A DNA stretch of 64,000 nt from an uncultured Johnsonella sp. GTDB taxonomy: Bacteria; Bacillota; Clostridia; Lachnospirales; Lachnospiraceae. Shown one piece after another: positions 17,951-28,053 of this stretch. Position 1 is the stretch's first letter, and every line of letters begins with the position of its first letter. The stretch spans positions 1 through 64,000 of the forward strand of contig CAAFUL010000085.1 in the NCBI GenBank assembly GCA_900766185.1, read 5' to 3'. A program made the position numbers and the translations under genes. The notes under the pieces are model-generated. The model was not told the origin of the DNA, made no database searches, and saw only the letters and a program-made list of their open reading frames with translations.

Positions 17951-18445
17951 ATGGCAGTAAGAAATCTTAGATTTTTAGGAGATGATATTTTATTAAAACC
18001 TTGTAAGAGGATAGAGACCGTTACAGACAGAATACGCATTTTAGCAGAAGATATGATAGAGACTATGAGGGTTTCCAAAGGTGTAGGTCTTGCCGCACCG
18101 CAGGTCGGTATACTTAAAAGAATAATGGTAGTAGAGGTGGAAGAGGGTAACCCTATAGTATTTATCAATCCTGAGATCACAGAAAGAGAAGGTGAGCAGT
18201 TCGGCTTGGAGGGCTGTCTTAGTATACCCGGTAAGACAGGCATGGTAAGAAGACCGCAGAATATACATGTTAAGGCATACGATCTTGACATGAAAGAATT
18301 TGAGCTTGACGCACAGGATTTATTTGCAAGGGCTATTTGTCATGAATGCGATCACTTGGACGGAAAATTATACATAGATCTTGTGGAGGGTGAATTAATG
18401 GACTCCGAAGCGGATGAGGATGAGCAGGAAGAAGAACTTCAATAA
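17951..18445 (+). CDS. def: Peptide deformylase
   Basis: The 164-residue metalloenzyme removes the formyl group from nascent N-terminal Met. All three motifs are present: GVGLAAPQVG, EGCLSIPG and HECDHLDG, supplying the Cys and two His metal ligands and the catalytic Glu. The tail is acidic (DSEADEDEQEEEL). It is next to fmt, the enzyme that adds the formyl group, in the usual bacterial pairing. Confidence 0.96.
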   Translation: MAVRNLRFLGDDILLKPCKRIETVTDRIRILAEDMIETMRVSKGVGLAAPQVGILKRIMVVEVEEGNPIVFINPEITEREGEQFGLEGCLSIPGKTGMVRRPQNIHVKAYDLDMKEFELDAQDLFARAICHECDHLDGKLYIDLVEGELMDSEADEDEQEEELQ

Positions 18446-18474
18446 ACCTTAAGTATAGAATAGGAGCTTTAGAT

Positions 18475-19410
18475 ATGAAGATAGTATTTATGGGAACTCC
18501 CGATTTTGCAGTGCAGCCGCTTAAGGCTCTTATAGAGAACGGGCATGAGATTGCCTTGGTTGTTACAAAGGAAGACAAGCCAAAGGGAAGAGGATATGAG
18601 ATGAGTTTTACTCCTGTAAAAGAAGAAGCCCTTGCAAATGGAGTAGAGATATTTCAGCCGACTACATTAAATACAGAAGAAGTATATGAAAAGTTAAAAA
18701 GCATAGACGCTGAACTTTATGTAGTTGTAGCTTACGGAAAAATATTGCCCCAAAAAATACTTGATCTTCCAAGGCTTGGCTGTATTAACATACATGCATC
18801 CTTACTTCCTTCATACAGAGGAGCAGCACCTATACAGTGGGCTATAATAGACGGCTGCAAAAAGACCGGTATAACGACCATGCTTATGGACAGCGGACTT
18901 GATACCGGAGATATATTAAAAAAATACGAGATAAATATTGAAGATGATGAAACCGGCGGAAGCTTATTTGAAAAACTTGCTCTGCTTGGAGCCAAGGCTA
19001 TAGTAGATACAATAGAAAATTTAGATAATATAGTGCCGGTAAAGCAGAAAGATACGGATACAAAATATGCAAGTGTATTGCAAAAAAGCATGGGTAATAT
19101 AGATTTTTCAAAGGACAGGGATTATATAGAAAGGCTTGTAAGAGGTTTAAGCCCATGGCCCGGAGCATACAGCAGCTTAAGAGGAAAGAATATCAAACTC
19201 TTAAAAGTAAGCAAGGTCGATGTGGCAAATATAAAATATAAAAAGGAAGATTACGGGAGACTTATCAGCACTAAGAATAATCTTTATGTAGTATGTAAGG
19301 GAGGATTGCTTGAGATATTGAATTTACAGCTTGCAGGTAAAAAAGCCATGCAGTCATCTGAATTTCTGCGAGGTTTTAAACCTGAAGAAGATTGGTTAAA
19401 GAGAGGATAA
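18475..19410 (+). CDS. fmt: Methionyl-tRNA formyltransferase
   Basis: The 311-residue enzyme formylates initiator Met-tRNA using 10-formyl-tetrahydrofolate. The N-terminus reads IVFMGTPDFAVQPLKALIENG, the catalytic loop is NIHASLLPSYRGAAPIQWA with Asn, His and downstream Asp (DSGLDTGDI), and the C-terminal tRNA-binding domain contains RGLSPWPGAYS. Length is typical. A GGAGCTTT site precedes the ATG. Confidence 0.96.
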   Translation: MKIVFMGTPDFAVQPLKALIENGHEIALVVTKEDKPKGRGYEMSFTPVKEEALANGVEIFQPTTLNTEEVYEKLKSIDAELYVVVAYGKILPQKILDLPRLGCINIHASLLPSYRGAAPIQWAIIDGCKKTGITTMLMDSGLDTGDILKKYEINIEDDETGGSLFEKLALLGAKAIVDTIENLDNIVPVKQKDTDTKYASVLQKSMGNIDFSKDRDYIERLVRGLSPWPGAYSSLRGKNIKLLKVSKVDVANIKYKKEDYGRLISTKNNLYVVCKGGLLEILNLQLAGKKAMQSSEFLRGFKPEEDWLKRG

Positions 19411-19414
19411 GAAT

Positions 19415-20119
19415 ATGCTTTACGGATATGGATTTGATTATACATATATCTTAGTACTTATAGGAGTAGGGCTTGCAATGTGGGCATCGGCAGGACTTAA
19501 CTCCACTTATGCTAAGTATTCGAGGATAGCTTCAAGTATGAATATGACAGGGGCGGATGTTGCAAGAAAGATGCTTGCGGACAACGGAATATATGATGTG
19601 GAAGTAAGACATATAGCAGGTTCGCTTACCGATAATTATAATTCAAGAAACAAAACGGTTAATTTAAGTGACGGTATATATAATTCAACTTCGGTAGCGG
19701 CTATAAGTGTAGCTGCACATGAGTGCGGTCATGCCGTACAGGATAATGTAGGTTATATGCCTCTTAGGTTCAGAGCAGCTTTATTTCCTGTGGCTAATAT
19801 AGGTTCGACTCTGGCGTGGCCTATGATACTGCTTGGAATTTTCCTCGGGCATACCGGAGGGATGTTTATACAAATAGGCATATTGCTTTTTATGTTTGCG
19901 GTACTTTTCCAGATAGTTACACTTCCTGTAGAGTACAACGCTTCACACAGAGCCTTGGTTCAGCTAAGGGATTGGTCAATGCTTAGGCAGGATGAAGAGG
20001 CGGGAGCGAGGAAGGTTCTTAATGCGGCTGCACTTACCTATCTGGTAGCGGCAATATCAAGTGTTTTACAGCTTTTAAGACTACTTATTTTATTCGGAGG
20101 AAGAAGAAGGCGTGCCTAA
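19415..20119 (+). CDS. Membrane zinc metallopeptidase (YugP family)
   Basis: The 234-residue protein has an N-terminal membrane segment, a zincin motif HECGHAVQ near residue 108, and two more hydrophobic segments toward the C-terminus. It matches the YugP/neutral zinc metallopeptidase family in length and in GADVARKML near residue 47. The substrate is unknown. It is translated from ATG 19415 after GAGAGG, and its 3' end overlaps rsmB by 8 bases. This placement between fmt and rsmB is common in clostridia. Confidence 0.88.
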   Translation: MLYGYGFDYTYILVLIGVGLAMWASAGLNSTYAKYSRIASSMNMTGADVARKMLADNGIYDVEVRHIAGSLTDNYNSRNKTVNLSDGIYNSTSVAAISVAAHECGHAVQDNVGYMPLRFRAALFPVANIGSTLAWPMILLGIFLGHTGGMFIQIGILLFMFAVLFQIVTLPVEYNASHRALVQLRDWSMLRQDEEAGARKVLNAAALTYLVAAISSVLQLLRLLILFGGRRRRA

Positions 20120-21449
20120 GTCCGGTAATAATGTGAATACAAGGGCTGTGGTTTTGGATATTTTAATAGATATCAATGAAAACAAAAAGTACAGCCATAA
20201 TGTAATAAATAAAGCTTTTAGCAAATACAAAAACTTAAATAAACAGGACAGAGCCTTTGTATCAAGATTGGTTCACGGTACATTGGAAAGACAGCTAAGT
20301 ATAGATTATATAATATCTTTATACAGCAAGGTGAAAGTTTCTAAAATCAAGAATGTGATACTTCAAATACTGAGGCTGTCCATATACCAAATAATGTATA
20401 TGGATAAGATACCCGACAGTGCAACTTGCAATGAAGCCCTAAAGCTCGTTGAAAAAAGAGGCATGGTCGGATTAAAGCCTTATACTAACGGACTTTTAAG
20501 AACTGTAGTAAAGAACAAAGAAAATATAAGCTATCCGGATATGTCAACAAAGTACTCAATGCCTGAATGGATAGTAAAGCTTTTTAGTGAAAGTTATAGT
20601 AAGGCACAAGTAGAAGAAATACTTGAAAGCTTTTTAGAAGATAAAAAACTTTGTGTAAGAGTTAATTTATCCAAAACAGATCCTGACAGTATTACAAAAG
20701 CCCTTGAACTTAGGGGTATAGCTGTGGAAGCCTCTTCCTTTTTTGAGGACATACTTTATCTTAGTGATATTTCTTCTATTAATGAAATAGAAGAAATAAA
20801 TAGCGGAAAGCTTTGTATACAGGATTTTTCTTCTGCAATGGTTGCAAGACTTGCAGGAATCAAGATGCACGATACTGTTATAGATGTCTGTGCCGCTCCG
20901 GGAGGAAAGTCCTTACACGCAGCCGATATACTTAATGGAAGCGGTAAGGTGCTTGCCTTTGATATAAGCGAGTCTAAGCTTAAACTTATAGAAGAAAATA
21001 AAAAAAGATGCGCTTTTGAAAATATTCATATAGCGTTGGCAGATGCAAGTGTATTAAAACCTGAACTTGTAGCCTCGGCAGATGTTGTTATAGCGGATCT
21101 TCCCTGTTCCGGTCTTGGAATTATAGGCAAAAAACCGGATATAAAGTATAATACAAGTTATGATGCAATAATTGCTCTGAGTAAAATTCAAAGACAAATA
21201 CTTGATAATGTTTCACAGTATGTGAAAAAAGGCGGAAGGCTTGTCTTTAGTACCTGTACTATGACAGACATAGAAAACTTACAAAACAGAGACTATTTTT
21301 TAAAAAAGCACAAAGATTTCAGACCGCTAAACCTTAGCACTAAGTTAGGCACTATGGAGTGCGATACAAAAGAAAAGGGATATTTGCAGCTACTTCCAAA
21401 CAGACACAAAACAGACGGTTTTTTTATAAGTGTGTATGAAAGAGATTAG
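20112..21449 (+). CDS. rsmB: 16S rRNA m5C967 methyltransferase RsmB
   Basis: The 445-residue protein has an N-terminal NusB-like RNA-binding domain (about 1-140) and a C-terminal SAM-dependent methyltransferase domain. The SAM-binding motif VCAAPGGKSLHAADIL, motif IV ADLPCSGLG and the catalytic-cysteine motif FSTCTM are visible. It starts at GTG 20112, inside the 3' end of the upstream gene, after a GGAGGAAG site. Confidence 0.93.
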   Translation: MPKSGNNVNTRAVVLDILIDINENKKYSHNVINKAFSKYKNLNKQDRAFVSRLVHGTLERQLSIDYIISLYSKVKVSKIKNVILQILRLSIYQIMYMDKIPDSATCNEALKLVEKRGMVGLKPYTNGLLRTVVKNKENISYPDMSTKYSMPEWIVKLFSESYSKAQVEEILESFLEDKKLCVRVNLSKTDPDSITKALELRGIAVEASSFFEDILYLSDISSINEIEEINSGKLCIQDFSSAMVARLAGIKMHDTVIDVCAAPGGKSLHAADILNGSGKVLAFDISESKLKLIEENKKRCAFENIHIALADASVLKPELVASADVVIADLPCSGLGIIGKKPDIKYNTSYDAIIALSKIQRQILDNVSQYVKKGGRLVFSTCTMTDIENLQNRDYFLKKHKDFRPLNLSTKLGTMECDTKEKGYLQLLPNRHKTDGFFISVYERD

Positions 21450-21451
21450 TA

Positions 21452-22477
21452 ATGAGAGATATTAAAAGTTATAGCCTTGCCCAACTGGAAGAATATTTAT
21501 TAAGTATCGGTGAAGCAAAGTACAGAGCAGGGCAGATCTTTGAGTGGATACATAAGAAAAATATAAAAGATATAGATGAGATGAGCAATATATCCGCTAA
21601 GCTAAGGCTTAAGCTTAAGGAAGACTGTACTCTGCTGAATGTGGAAGAAATACTTTATAAGGAATCGGCTATAGATAAAACGAGAAAGTACCTTTTTAAG
21701 CTGCCTGACGGCAATATTATAGAAAGTGTTTTTATGAGATACAAGCATGGAAACTCAGTATGTATCTCTTCACAGGTCGGTTGTCGCATGGGTTGCAGAT
21801 TTTGTGCCTCAACCTTGGACGGGCTTTTAAGAAACTTAAGCCCTTCGGAGATGCTTGATCAAATTTATAAAATAAGTCGTTCTACAGGTGAGAGAGTATC
21901 CAATATAGTACTGATGGGTGCAGGAGAGCCTATGGATAACTTTGATAATGTACTTAAGTTTATAGAAATTATAAACAGCGAACAGGGGCTTAATATAAGC
22001 CAGAGAAATATTACCGTATCAAGCTGTGGTTTAGTTCCCAAAATAAAAGAGCTTGCCGATAAGAAACTGCAAATAACTTTGGCACTTTCGCTCCATGCTG
22101 CAGATGATGAAACCAGAAAAAGTCTCATGCCTATAGCAAATAAATACAGTATAAAAGAAGTTTTAGATGCATGTAGGTATTACTTTGACACAACAAAAAG
22201 AAGAGTCAGTTTTGAGTATGGGCTTGTAGCCGGAGTAAATGATACCAAAGAAGAGGCGCTTAAGCTTTCAAGGCTTATCAAAAATATGCAGGCTCATGTA
22301 AATCTTATTCCTATTAACCCTATAAAAGAAAGGGATTATAAAGAACCCACTCATAAGAATGTACTTGCATTTAAGCAGATACTTGAAAAATCAGGTATAC
22401 AGGCAACTGTAAGGCGAGAAATGGGCAGAGATATAGACGGTGCCTGCGGGCAACTTAGAAGAAGTTTTATGGAATAG
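21452..22477 (+). CDS. rlmN: 23S rRNA / tRNA adenine-C2 methyltransferase RlmN
   Basis: The 341-residue radical-SAM enzyme methylates A2503 of 23S rRNA and A37 of tRNAs. The iron-sulfur motif is CRMGCRFC (CxxxCxxC), and the methyl-carrying cysteine is in GACGQLRRSF at the C-terminus. GAGEPMDNF is the SAM-contact motif. Cfr resistance enzymes share the fold, but position in the rsmB-stp-prkC cluster and sequence favour RlmN. Confidence 0.95.
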   Translation: MRDIKSYSLAQLEEYLLSIGEAKYRAGQIFEWIHKKNIKDIDEMSNISAKLRLKLKEDCTLLNVEEILYKESAIDKTRKYLFKLPDGNIIESVFMRYKHGNSVCISSQVGCRMGCRFCASTLDGLLRNLSPSEMLDQIYKISRSTGERVSNIVLMGAGEPMDNFDNVLKFIEIINSEQGLNISQRNITVSSCGLVPKIKELADKKLQITLALSLHAADDETRKSLMPIANKYSIKEVLDACRYYFDTTKRRVSFEYGLVAGVNDTKEEALKLSRLIKNMQAHVNLIPINPIKERDYKEPTHKNVLAFKQILEKSGIQATVRREMGRDIDGACGQLRRSFME

Positions 22478-22513
22478 ACAAACTTATAAAAATCTTGGAG
22501 GTATTAAATACTT

Positions 22514-23242
22514 ATGAAATCAGTGGCGCGTACTGATATAGGTCGAGTAAGAAGCATCAATCAAGATGTGGTAATGGTTTTGGATGAGTCCGATAAAGCG
22601 CAGTTTAACCTATACATTGTGGCTGACGGTATGGGCGGAGCAAAGGCGGGAGACTATGCAGCCAAGGCTTTGGTACAATATGTAAAAGAATACATAGATG
22701 ATCATGATGATTGCACTATAGGTCTTATAAGAAAAGCAATAGAATATGCCAATACAAAAATTTATGAGCTATCCCAAAATAATAAACAACTTCAAGGTAT
22801 GGGAAGTACCGTTGTAGCGGCAGGCATAAGCAAAAGTGCACTGTATGCCTTTAATGTAGGAGACAGCAGACTCTATATCGTAAGAGATAAACTTATACAG
22901 ATCACTAAAGATCATTCTTTAGTTGAAGATGAGGTGGCAAAAGGACATATTACAAGAGGCAGTGAGGAATATAAACTCAACAAGAAGTATATTACAAGGG
23001 CAGTAGGTGTAGAAAGAGAAGTTGATGTTGATATATTTGAAGTTGAACTTTTAGAAGGTGATAAAATATTACTATGTTCTGACGGTTTAAGTAATATGAT
23101 AGATGATAAAGAAATTTATGATATAATAAGTAAAAGTGAAAGCCTTGAAACGGCAGTGGATACTTTAATTGAAACAGCTAATGAAAAAGGTGGCACTGAT
23201 AATATATCAGCTATACTCATAAATTATGAAAGGGAGGTATAG
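22514..23242 (+). CDS. stp: PP2C-type Ser/Thr protein phosphatase
   Basis: The 242-residue metal-dependent phosphatase reverses phosphorylation by the adjacent kinase. Motifs in order are VRSINQD, VADGMGGAKAGDYAA, GDSRLYIVR, LLCSDGLSNMI and GGTDNISAIL, giving all conserved metal-binding Asp residues. It begins after a GGAGGTATTAA site. prkC starts 5 bp after its stop, a pairing conserved across Firmicutes. Confidence 0.95.
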   Translation: MKSVARTDIGRVRSINQDVVMVLDESDKAQFNLYIVADGMGGAKAGDYAAKALVQYVKEYIDDHDDCTIGLIRKAIEYANTKIYELSQNNKQLQGMGSTVVAAGISKSALYAFNVGDSRLYIVRDKLIQITKDHSLVEDEVAKGHITRGSEEYKLNKKYITRAVGVEREVDVDIFEVELLEGDKILLCSDGLSNMIDDKEIYDIISKSESLETAVDTLIETANEKGGTDNISAILINYEREV

Positions 23243-23247
23243 GCTTA

Positions 23248-25404
23248 ATGTTACTTAGAGCAGGAACCTTTCTACAAAACAGATATGAAATAATCAGGCT
23301 AATAGGTGTCGGAGGAATGTCCGAGGTATACAAGGCAAAGTGCCATAAGTTAAACCGCTATGTTGCAATAAAGATACTTAAAGAAGAGTTCGGTAAAGAT
23401 GCCAACTTTATAAAAAAATTCAATATAGAGGCACAGGCAGCCGCAAGCCTATCACATCCTAATATAGTTAATATCTATGATGTGGTCAATGAAAATAATA
23501 TGCACTTTATAGTAATGGAGCTTATAGAAGGAATCACACTTAAAGACTATATAGCTTCAAAAGGCATGCTTGATATAAAAGAGGCAATAAATATAGCAAT
23601 ACAGGTGGCTAAGGGACTTGAATGTGCTCATGAAAGAAATATAGTACATAGAGATGTAAAACCGCAAAATATTATAATTTCGGTAGACGGTACCGTAAAG
23701 GTGGCAGACTTCGGCATAGCAAAGGCTACTACGGAAGAAACGATCAATGCATTCGCACTGGGATCGGTTCATTATATATCTCCCGAGCAGGCAAAGGGAG
23801 TGTATACCGATATAAGAAGTGATATATATTCTCTTGGCGTAAGTCTGTATGAAATGATATCGGGCAGAGTTCCTTTCAACGGGGAAAATGCTGTAGCTGT
23901 GGCACTTGCACATGTTGAAGAAGTTGTAACACCGCCCTCTATATATAACTCAAAAATAAGTCCCGAACTTGAAACCATAGTGCTTAAATGTATGCAAAAA
24001 AGTCCGGATAGAAGATATCAAAATCTGAAGGAACTTATAAGAGAGCTGCAAAACCTCCTTATGCAAAGAAATGATACCAGTGCAGAAGTGGATTCGCAGA
24101 CCAGAATGATAGATAAAAGTGATATAGTTTCCATCAACAGCATAAGAAGGGATACAAATCAGTCTTCAAACAAACCCGATACTTATTATGATGAAAAAGT
24201 AGAAGAAGAGGACATAGAAGAAGATATAGATGAGCCTAAGGGTAAAAAAACCGCTAAAAAAGAGAACAAAAATAAAGAAGATAGCGATGATAAAAAAATG
24301 GACTCCATAATGACTGCGCTTGGAGCAGGAATAGCGGTTATTATAGTTGTAGTGATTTTATTTTTTATAATAAGATTTTCAGGTTGGACTCCATTCCCTA
24401 AAAATGAAGAAAGTAAGAATGTAATATCAACCGAAAGCAGCAGTGCCGAAAGTGAGACAAGTGCCAAGGCGGACATAGAGGTACCCAATATAACGGAACT
24501 TCCTCAGGATGTTGCAAAAACAAGGCTTGAAAGTCTTTCACTTAAAATGGTCGTTGCCTCAAGCAAATATGATGATGAAGTTACCAAGGATTATGTAATA
24601 TCCCAGAACCCTTACCCTAAGGCAAAGGCAAGCAAGGGAGATACGGTTGAGGTAGTACTAAGTTTAGGTAAAGAGCCTATTGACCTAACTAAACTTAATC
24701 TTTCAGGTATAAGCACTGAAGCGGCAACTAAAATACTTGAAGGAAAGGGCTTAAAGGTAAGTGTTGTAGATGAATTCAGTGAGAGTGTTGAAGCAAATAT
24801 GCTTATAAGATACAGTCCTTCGACAGCGGAAGAGGGACATACCGTAACCCTTTATAACAGTAAGGGCAAAGAAGTAAGTAAAATCAAGGTTCCCAGTTTG
24901 GTGAATAAGGATGAAGAAAGTGCAGTAGCTCTTATACAGGCTGCCGGCTTAACTGTAGGCGATGTAAAGACTGTACACAGTGCTTCAGTGGAAAAAGGTT
25001 ATATAATATCTCAGGATGTAAAAGCCGACTCCGAGGTAGATCCGGGAAGCAGTGTAGGATATTCTGTAAGTTCAGGACCCGCACCTGAGACGACCCAAGC
25101 CACACAAGCTTATAAATATATAGCTTCAATAGATACGACATATAATATTGCAGATTTGATAGGTCCGGCTTCTTCAACTACCAGTGTTAAGATCATGATA
25201 AGACTGAAACAAACCGTATCAGGGCAGGTAGTATATACTACTTTGATGGAGCCCAGAAAACTTACCGGTGATACCATACTGCCTGTCAAATTCAAATCTA
25301 TAGAAGGGGCGTACGGTGTCGATCAAGGAGAGGTGGAAGTAGTGGAAACCAATACCAACAGTGTACTTAAGTCCTATACGGTAGAGTTCTTTAAGGTTCA
25401 ATAG
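23248..25404 (+). CDS. prkC: PASTA-domain eukaryotic-type Ser/Thr kinase PrkC
   Basis: The 718-residue membrane kinase has a cytoplasmic catalytic domain (about 10-275) with glycine loop GVGGMSEVYKA, Lys42, catalytic Asp136 in HRDVKPQN and DFGIAKA. An acidic and lysine-rich juxtamembrane region comes next, then one transmembrane helix (about 355-377). Three extracellular PASTA repeats follow (about 408-615), then a C-terminal extension of about 90 residues. PASTA domains bind peptidoglycan fragments and couple wall status to growth. Confidence 0.95.
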   Translation: MLLRAGTFLQNRYEIIRLIGVGGMSEVYKAKCHKLNRYVAIKILKEEFGKDANFIKKFNIEAQAAASLSHPNIVNIYDVVNENNMHFIVMELIEGITLKDYIASKGMLDIKEAINIAIQVAKGLECAHERNIVHRDVKPQNIIISVDGTVKVADFGIAKATTEETINAFALGSVHYISPEQAKGVYTDIRSDIYSLGVSLYEMISGRVPFNGENAVAVALAHVEEVVTPPSIYNSKISPELETIVLKCMQKSPDRRYQNLKELIRELQNLLMQRNDTSAEVDSQTRMIDKSDIVSINSIRRDTNQSSNKPDTYYDEKVEEEDIEEDIDEPKGKKTAKKENKNKEDSDDKKMDSIMTALGAGIAVIIVVVILFFIIRFSGWTPFPKNEESKNVISTESSSAESETSAKADIEVPNITELPQDVAKTRLESLSLKMVVASSKYDDEVTKDYVISQNPYPKAKASKGDTVEVVLSLGKEPIDLTKLNLSGISTEAATKILEGKGLKVSVVDEFSESVEANMLIRYSPSTAEEGHTVTLYNSKGKEVSKIKVPSLVNKDEESAVALIQAAGLTVGDVKTVHSASVEKGYIISQDVKADSEVDPGSSVGYSVSSGPAPETTQATQAYKYIASIDTTYNIADLIGPASSTTSVKIMIRLKQTVSGQVVYTTLMEPRKLTGDTILPVKFKSIEGAYGVDQGEVEVVETNTNSVLKSYTVEFFKVQ

Positions 25405-25405
25405 A

Positions 25406-26284
25406 ATGAAAGGAAGAATTGTAAAAGGAATTGCCGGATTTTATTATGTAAATACCGGATCGAAAGTCTATGAATGTAAGGCTAAGGGCTTATTTAGAAA
25501 TAATAATATAAAGCCCTTGGTCGGAGACTTTGTTGATATAGACATAATAGATGAAGAAAAAGCTTTGGGACACATAACTAAGATACTTCCGAGAAAGAAT
25601 ACACTTATAAGACCGGCTGTAAGCAATGTTGACATTATTGCTATAGTACAGTCTACAGCTTCTCCAAAACCAAGACCCTATCTTATGGATAAGTATTTTA
25701 TAAATGTCCAAAAATACGATATTGATTTTATCTTAATATGGACTAAGTCCGATCTTATTGATGATGAGGCAAAAGAGTATATTGAAGTATATAAAAGTGT
25801 CGGGATCAAAAGTTTTATTATATCCGAGAAAGCATCCGATATAAATGAGTATGATCTGCTTATAGACTTTCTTAAGGGAAAAACTACAGCTTTAGCAGGT
25901 GTGTCAGGTGTCGGCAAATCAAGCCTTATTAATAAAATGTGCGAAAGAAAGCGTATGGAAGTAGGCTCTTTAAGTAAAAAAATAGAAAGAGGCAAGCATA
26001 CAACAAGACATTCGGAAATATTTTGCATAGATAAGGATACCTATATATATGATACTCCGGGATTTAGCTCCATAGAACTCAGTGATATGGATGAAGAAGA
26101 TTTGGAAAGTTATTATCGTGAAATGGCAAAACTTTCAGGTGACTGTAAGTTTAATAAATGTTCACATATAACAGAACCAAATTGTAAGATAAAAGATGCA
26201 CTAAATTGTGGTAAAATATCTAAAATGAGATATGATAATTATACAAAGATATATCAAGAACTAAAAGCGAAGAGGAGACATTAA
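25406..26284 (+). CDS. rsgA: Small ribosomal subunit GTPase RsgA
   Basis: The 292-residue circularly permuted GTPase matures the 30S subunit. The N-terminal OB-fold is followed by G4 (WTKSD), then G1 GVSGVGKSS (165-173) and G3 DTPGF. A C-terminal zinc finger has Cys and His ligands in CKFNKCSHITEPNCKI. It starts directly after the prkC stop and is followed immediately by rpe. Confidence 0.95.
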   Translation: MKGRIVKGIAGFYYVNTGSKVYECKAKGLFRNNNIKPLVGDFVDIDIIDEEKALGHITKILPRKNTLIRPAVSNVDIIAIVQSTASPKPRPYLMDKYFINVQKYDIDFILIWTKSDLIDDEAKEYIEVYKSVGIKSFIISEKASDINEYDLLIDFLKGKTTALAGVSGVGKSSLINKMCERKRMEVGSLSKKIERGKHTTRHSEIFCIDKDTYIYDTPGFSSIELSDMDEEDLESYYREMAKLSGDCKFNKCSHITEPNCKIKDALNCGKISKMRYDNYTKIYQELKAKRRH

Positions 26285-26944
26285 ATGAAGATATTATCGC
26301 CTTCCATATTATCAGCTGACCTTAGCAATATCAAATCTCAGCTTGACCTACTAAAGAAAATGTCTATAAAGAATTTACATGTTGATGTTATGGACGGAGC
26401 ATTTGTACCATCTATATCTTTCGGTATGCCTTATATAAAATCACTTAGAAAGCATACCGACCTTGTACTTGATATACATATGATGGTTGAAGAGCCGGAC
26501 AGGTATGTTGAGGAAATGTGCAAGTCGGGAGCCGATATAATAACCGTGCATGTGGAAGCCTGCAAGCATCTTGACCGAACCGTGAATCATATAAAGAGTT
26601 TCGGAGTTGCTGTCGGAGTGGCACTTAATCCTTCTACTCCCATAGTTATGCTTGATGAGATCCTACCCTTTATAGATATGGTCTTGGTGATGAGTGTAAA
26701 TCCGGGCTTTGCAGGTCAGGCATTTATACCTTATGCGGCTCAAAAAATAGCCAGACTATGTCATATCAAGAAGGATAATAAACTTGATTTCAGTATACAG
26801 GTAGACGGAGGAGTTAATGCGGAGACACTTCCTACAGTTCTTGAAGCCGGAGCTGACAATATAGTCGCAGGATCGGCTATATTTAACGGAGATATAGTAG
26901 AAAATATTAATTTATTCAAAGGTATAATGGAAGAAGTTGACTAG
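26285..26944 (+). CDS. rpe: Ribulose-phosphate 3-epimerase
   Basis: The 219-residue TIM-barrel enzyme interconverts ribulose-5-P and xylulose-5-P. Metal ligands are visible in LHVDVMDG (His and Asp), LDIHMMVEEP (His) and QVDGGVN (Asp). The loop after VMDG reads AFVP rather than the more usual HFVP, but this position is not a metal ligand. It follows rsgA with no gap. Confidence 0.95.
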   Translation: MKILSPSILSADLSNIKSQLDLLKKMSIKNLHVDVMDGAFVPSISFGMPYIKSLRKHTDLVLDIHMMVEEPDRYVEEMCKSGADIITVHVEACKHLDRTVNHIKSFGVAVGVALNPSTPIVMLDEILPFIDMVLVMSVNPGFAGQAFIPYAAQKIARLCHIKKDNKLDFSIQVDGGVNAETLPTVLEAGADNIVAGSAIFNGDIVENINLFKGIMEEVD

Positions 26945-26947
26945 AGT

Positions 26948-27607
26948 ATGTTAGGTGTAGCTTACATAATATCAGGTGGTGAGATTGACAAAGACTTATT
27001 ATCGGCTTTAATGAATAGTCGAAAAAAAACGGATATAGTTGTTGCTGCCGATGCAGGACTTAAGGGTTTGGATGAGCTTGAAATAAGCCCCGATTTTATA
27101 CTTGGAGACTTTGACAGCTTGGAAAAAGAGGTTTTGGAAAAGTACTCAAAAACCATAAACATATCAAGATACAGCAGTGAAAAAGACTTTAGTGATACTG
27201 AGCTTTCAGTTGAGCTTTGTGTATCGAAAGGCTTTAAGAACATTACTATACTTGGCTGCTTCGGCGGAAGAATGGATCACAGCTTAGCCAATATAAACCT
27301 GCTTTACAAGTATTATAAAGAGGGTGTATATATAAGTCTTTTAGACAGATATAACAAGTTGTATCTTATAGGCAAAAGTCAAATTATACATAAGAATGAT
27401 ATGTGGGGAAAGTACTTATCAATATTTCCCATGGGAGGGGTTATCAAGGACTTTTCCATAAGCGGTGTCAAATATCCGCTTAAGAATGTTGTTTTGGATA
27501 AGTATAAAAACCCCAGTCTTACTATAAGCAACGAAATTATTGATAAAGAGTGTAATATAGACTTTAAAAACGGTATGATTTTGATTGTAGAAAGCAAAGA
27601 TTTTTAA
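26948..27607 (+). CDS. thiN: Thiamine diphosphokinase
   Basis: The 219-residue enzyme transfers pyrophosphate from ATP to thiamine to make the cofactor. The conserved motifs are AADAGLKGL, GDFDS, SSEKDFSDTELSVEL and GCFGGRMDHSLANI. The C-terminal half is the beta-rich thiamine-binding domain. It follows rpe by 3 bp, as is usual in this operon. Confidence 0.93.
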   Translation: MLGVAYIISGGEIDKDLLSALMNSRKKTDIVVAADAGLKGLDELEISPDFILGDFDSLEKEVLEKYSKTINISRYSSEKDFSDTELSVELCVSKGFKNITILGCFGGRMDHSLANINLLYKYYKEGVYISLLDRYNKLYLIGKSQIIHKNDMWGKYLSIFPMGGVIKDFSISGVKYPLKNVVLDKYKNPSLTISNEIIDKECNIDFKNGMILIVESKDF

Positions 27608-27634
27608 AGCCTAAATAAAGATAAGGAGGATTAT

Positions 27635-28039
27635 ATGGAATATGTGTTGTGGAGTATATGCTTTGCCGTATTTTTGGTTATAGAGCTGGTTATACCCAGT
27701 TTAGTATCCGTATGGTTTTCTATAGCCGCACTTATTATGGTATTTATAGCTCCCTTTGTTAAGGACTTAAGAGTGCAGACTTTTATATTTGCCTGTATTT
27801 CCTTTATCTTACTTTTATCACTCAGAAAAGTAGCTCAGAGATATCTGAAACCGAAAGACAGCCTAAGGCATGAAGAGGTTGAGATAGTAAATACTCTTGG
27901 AGTTGATAAGGGAAGAAAATTTTATGAAGTAAAGTACAAAGGCGGAATATGGTCGGCTATAGGTAAGGAAGATCATAACAAGGGAGATATACTGACTATA
28001 GGAAGCTTTGATGGAAATAAAATAATTCTTAAAGATTAA
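27635..28039 (+). CDS. NfeD-family membrane protein
   Basis: The 134-residue protein has three hydrophobic segments in its first 65 residues and a C-terminal OB-fold domain (about 78-134) typical of short NfeD proteins. NfeD proteins partner with SPFH/flotillin proteins in membrane microdomains, and an SPFH gene begins 14 bp downstream. AAGGAGG precedes the ATG. Confidence 0.88.
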   Translation: MEYVLWSICFAVFLVIELVIPSLVSVWFSIAALIMVFIAPFVKDLRVQTFIFACISFILLLSLRKVAQRYLKPKDSLRHEEVEIVNTLGVDKGRKFYEVKYKGGIWSAIGKEDHNKGDILTIGSFDGNKIILKD

Positions 28040-28053
28040 GGAGGTCTCATTAT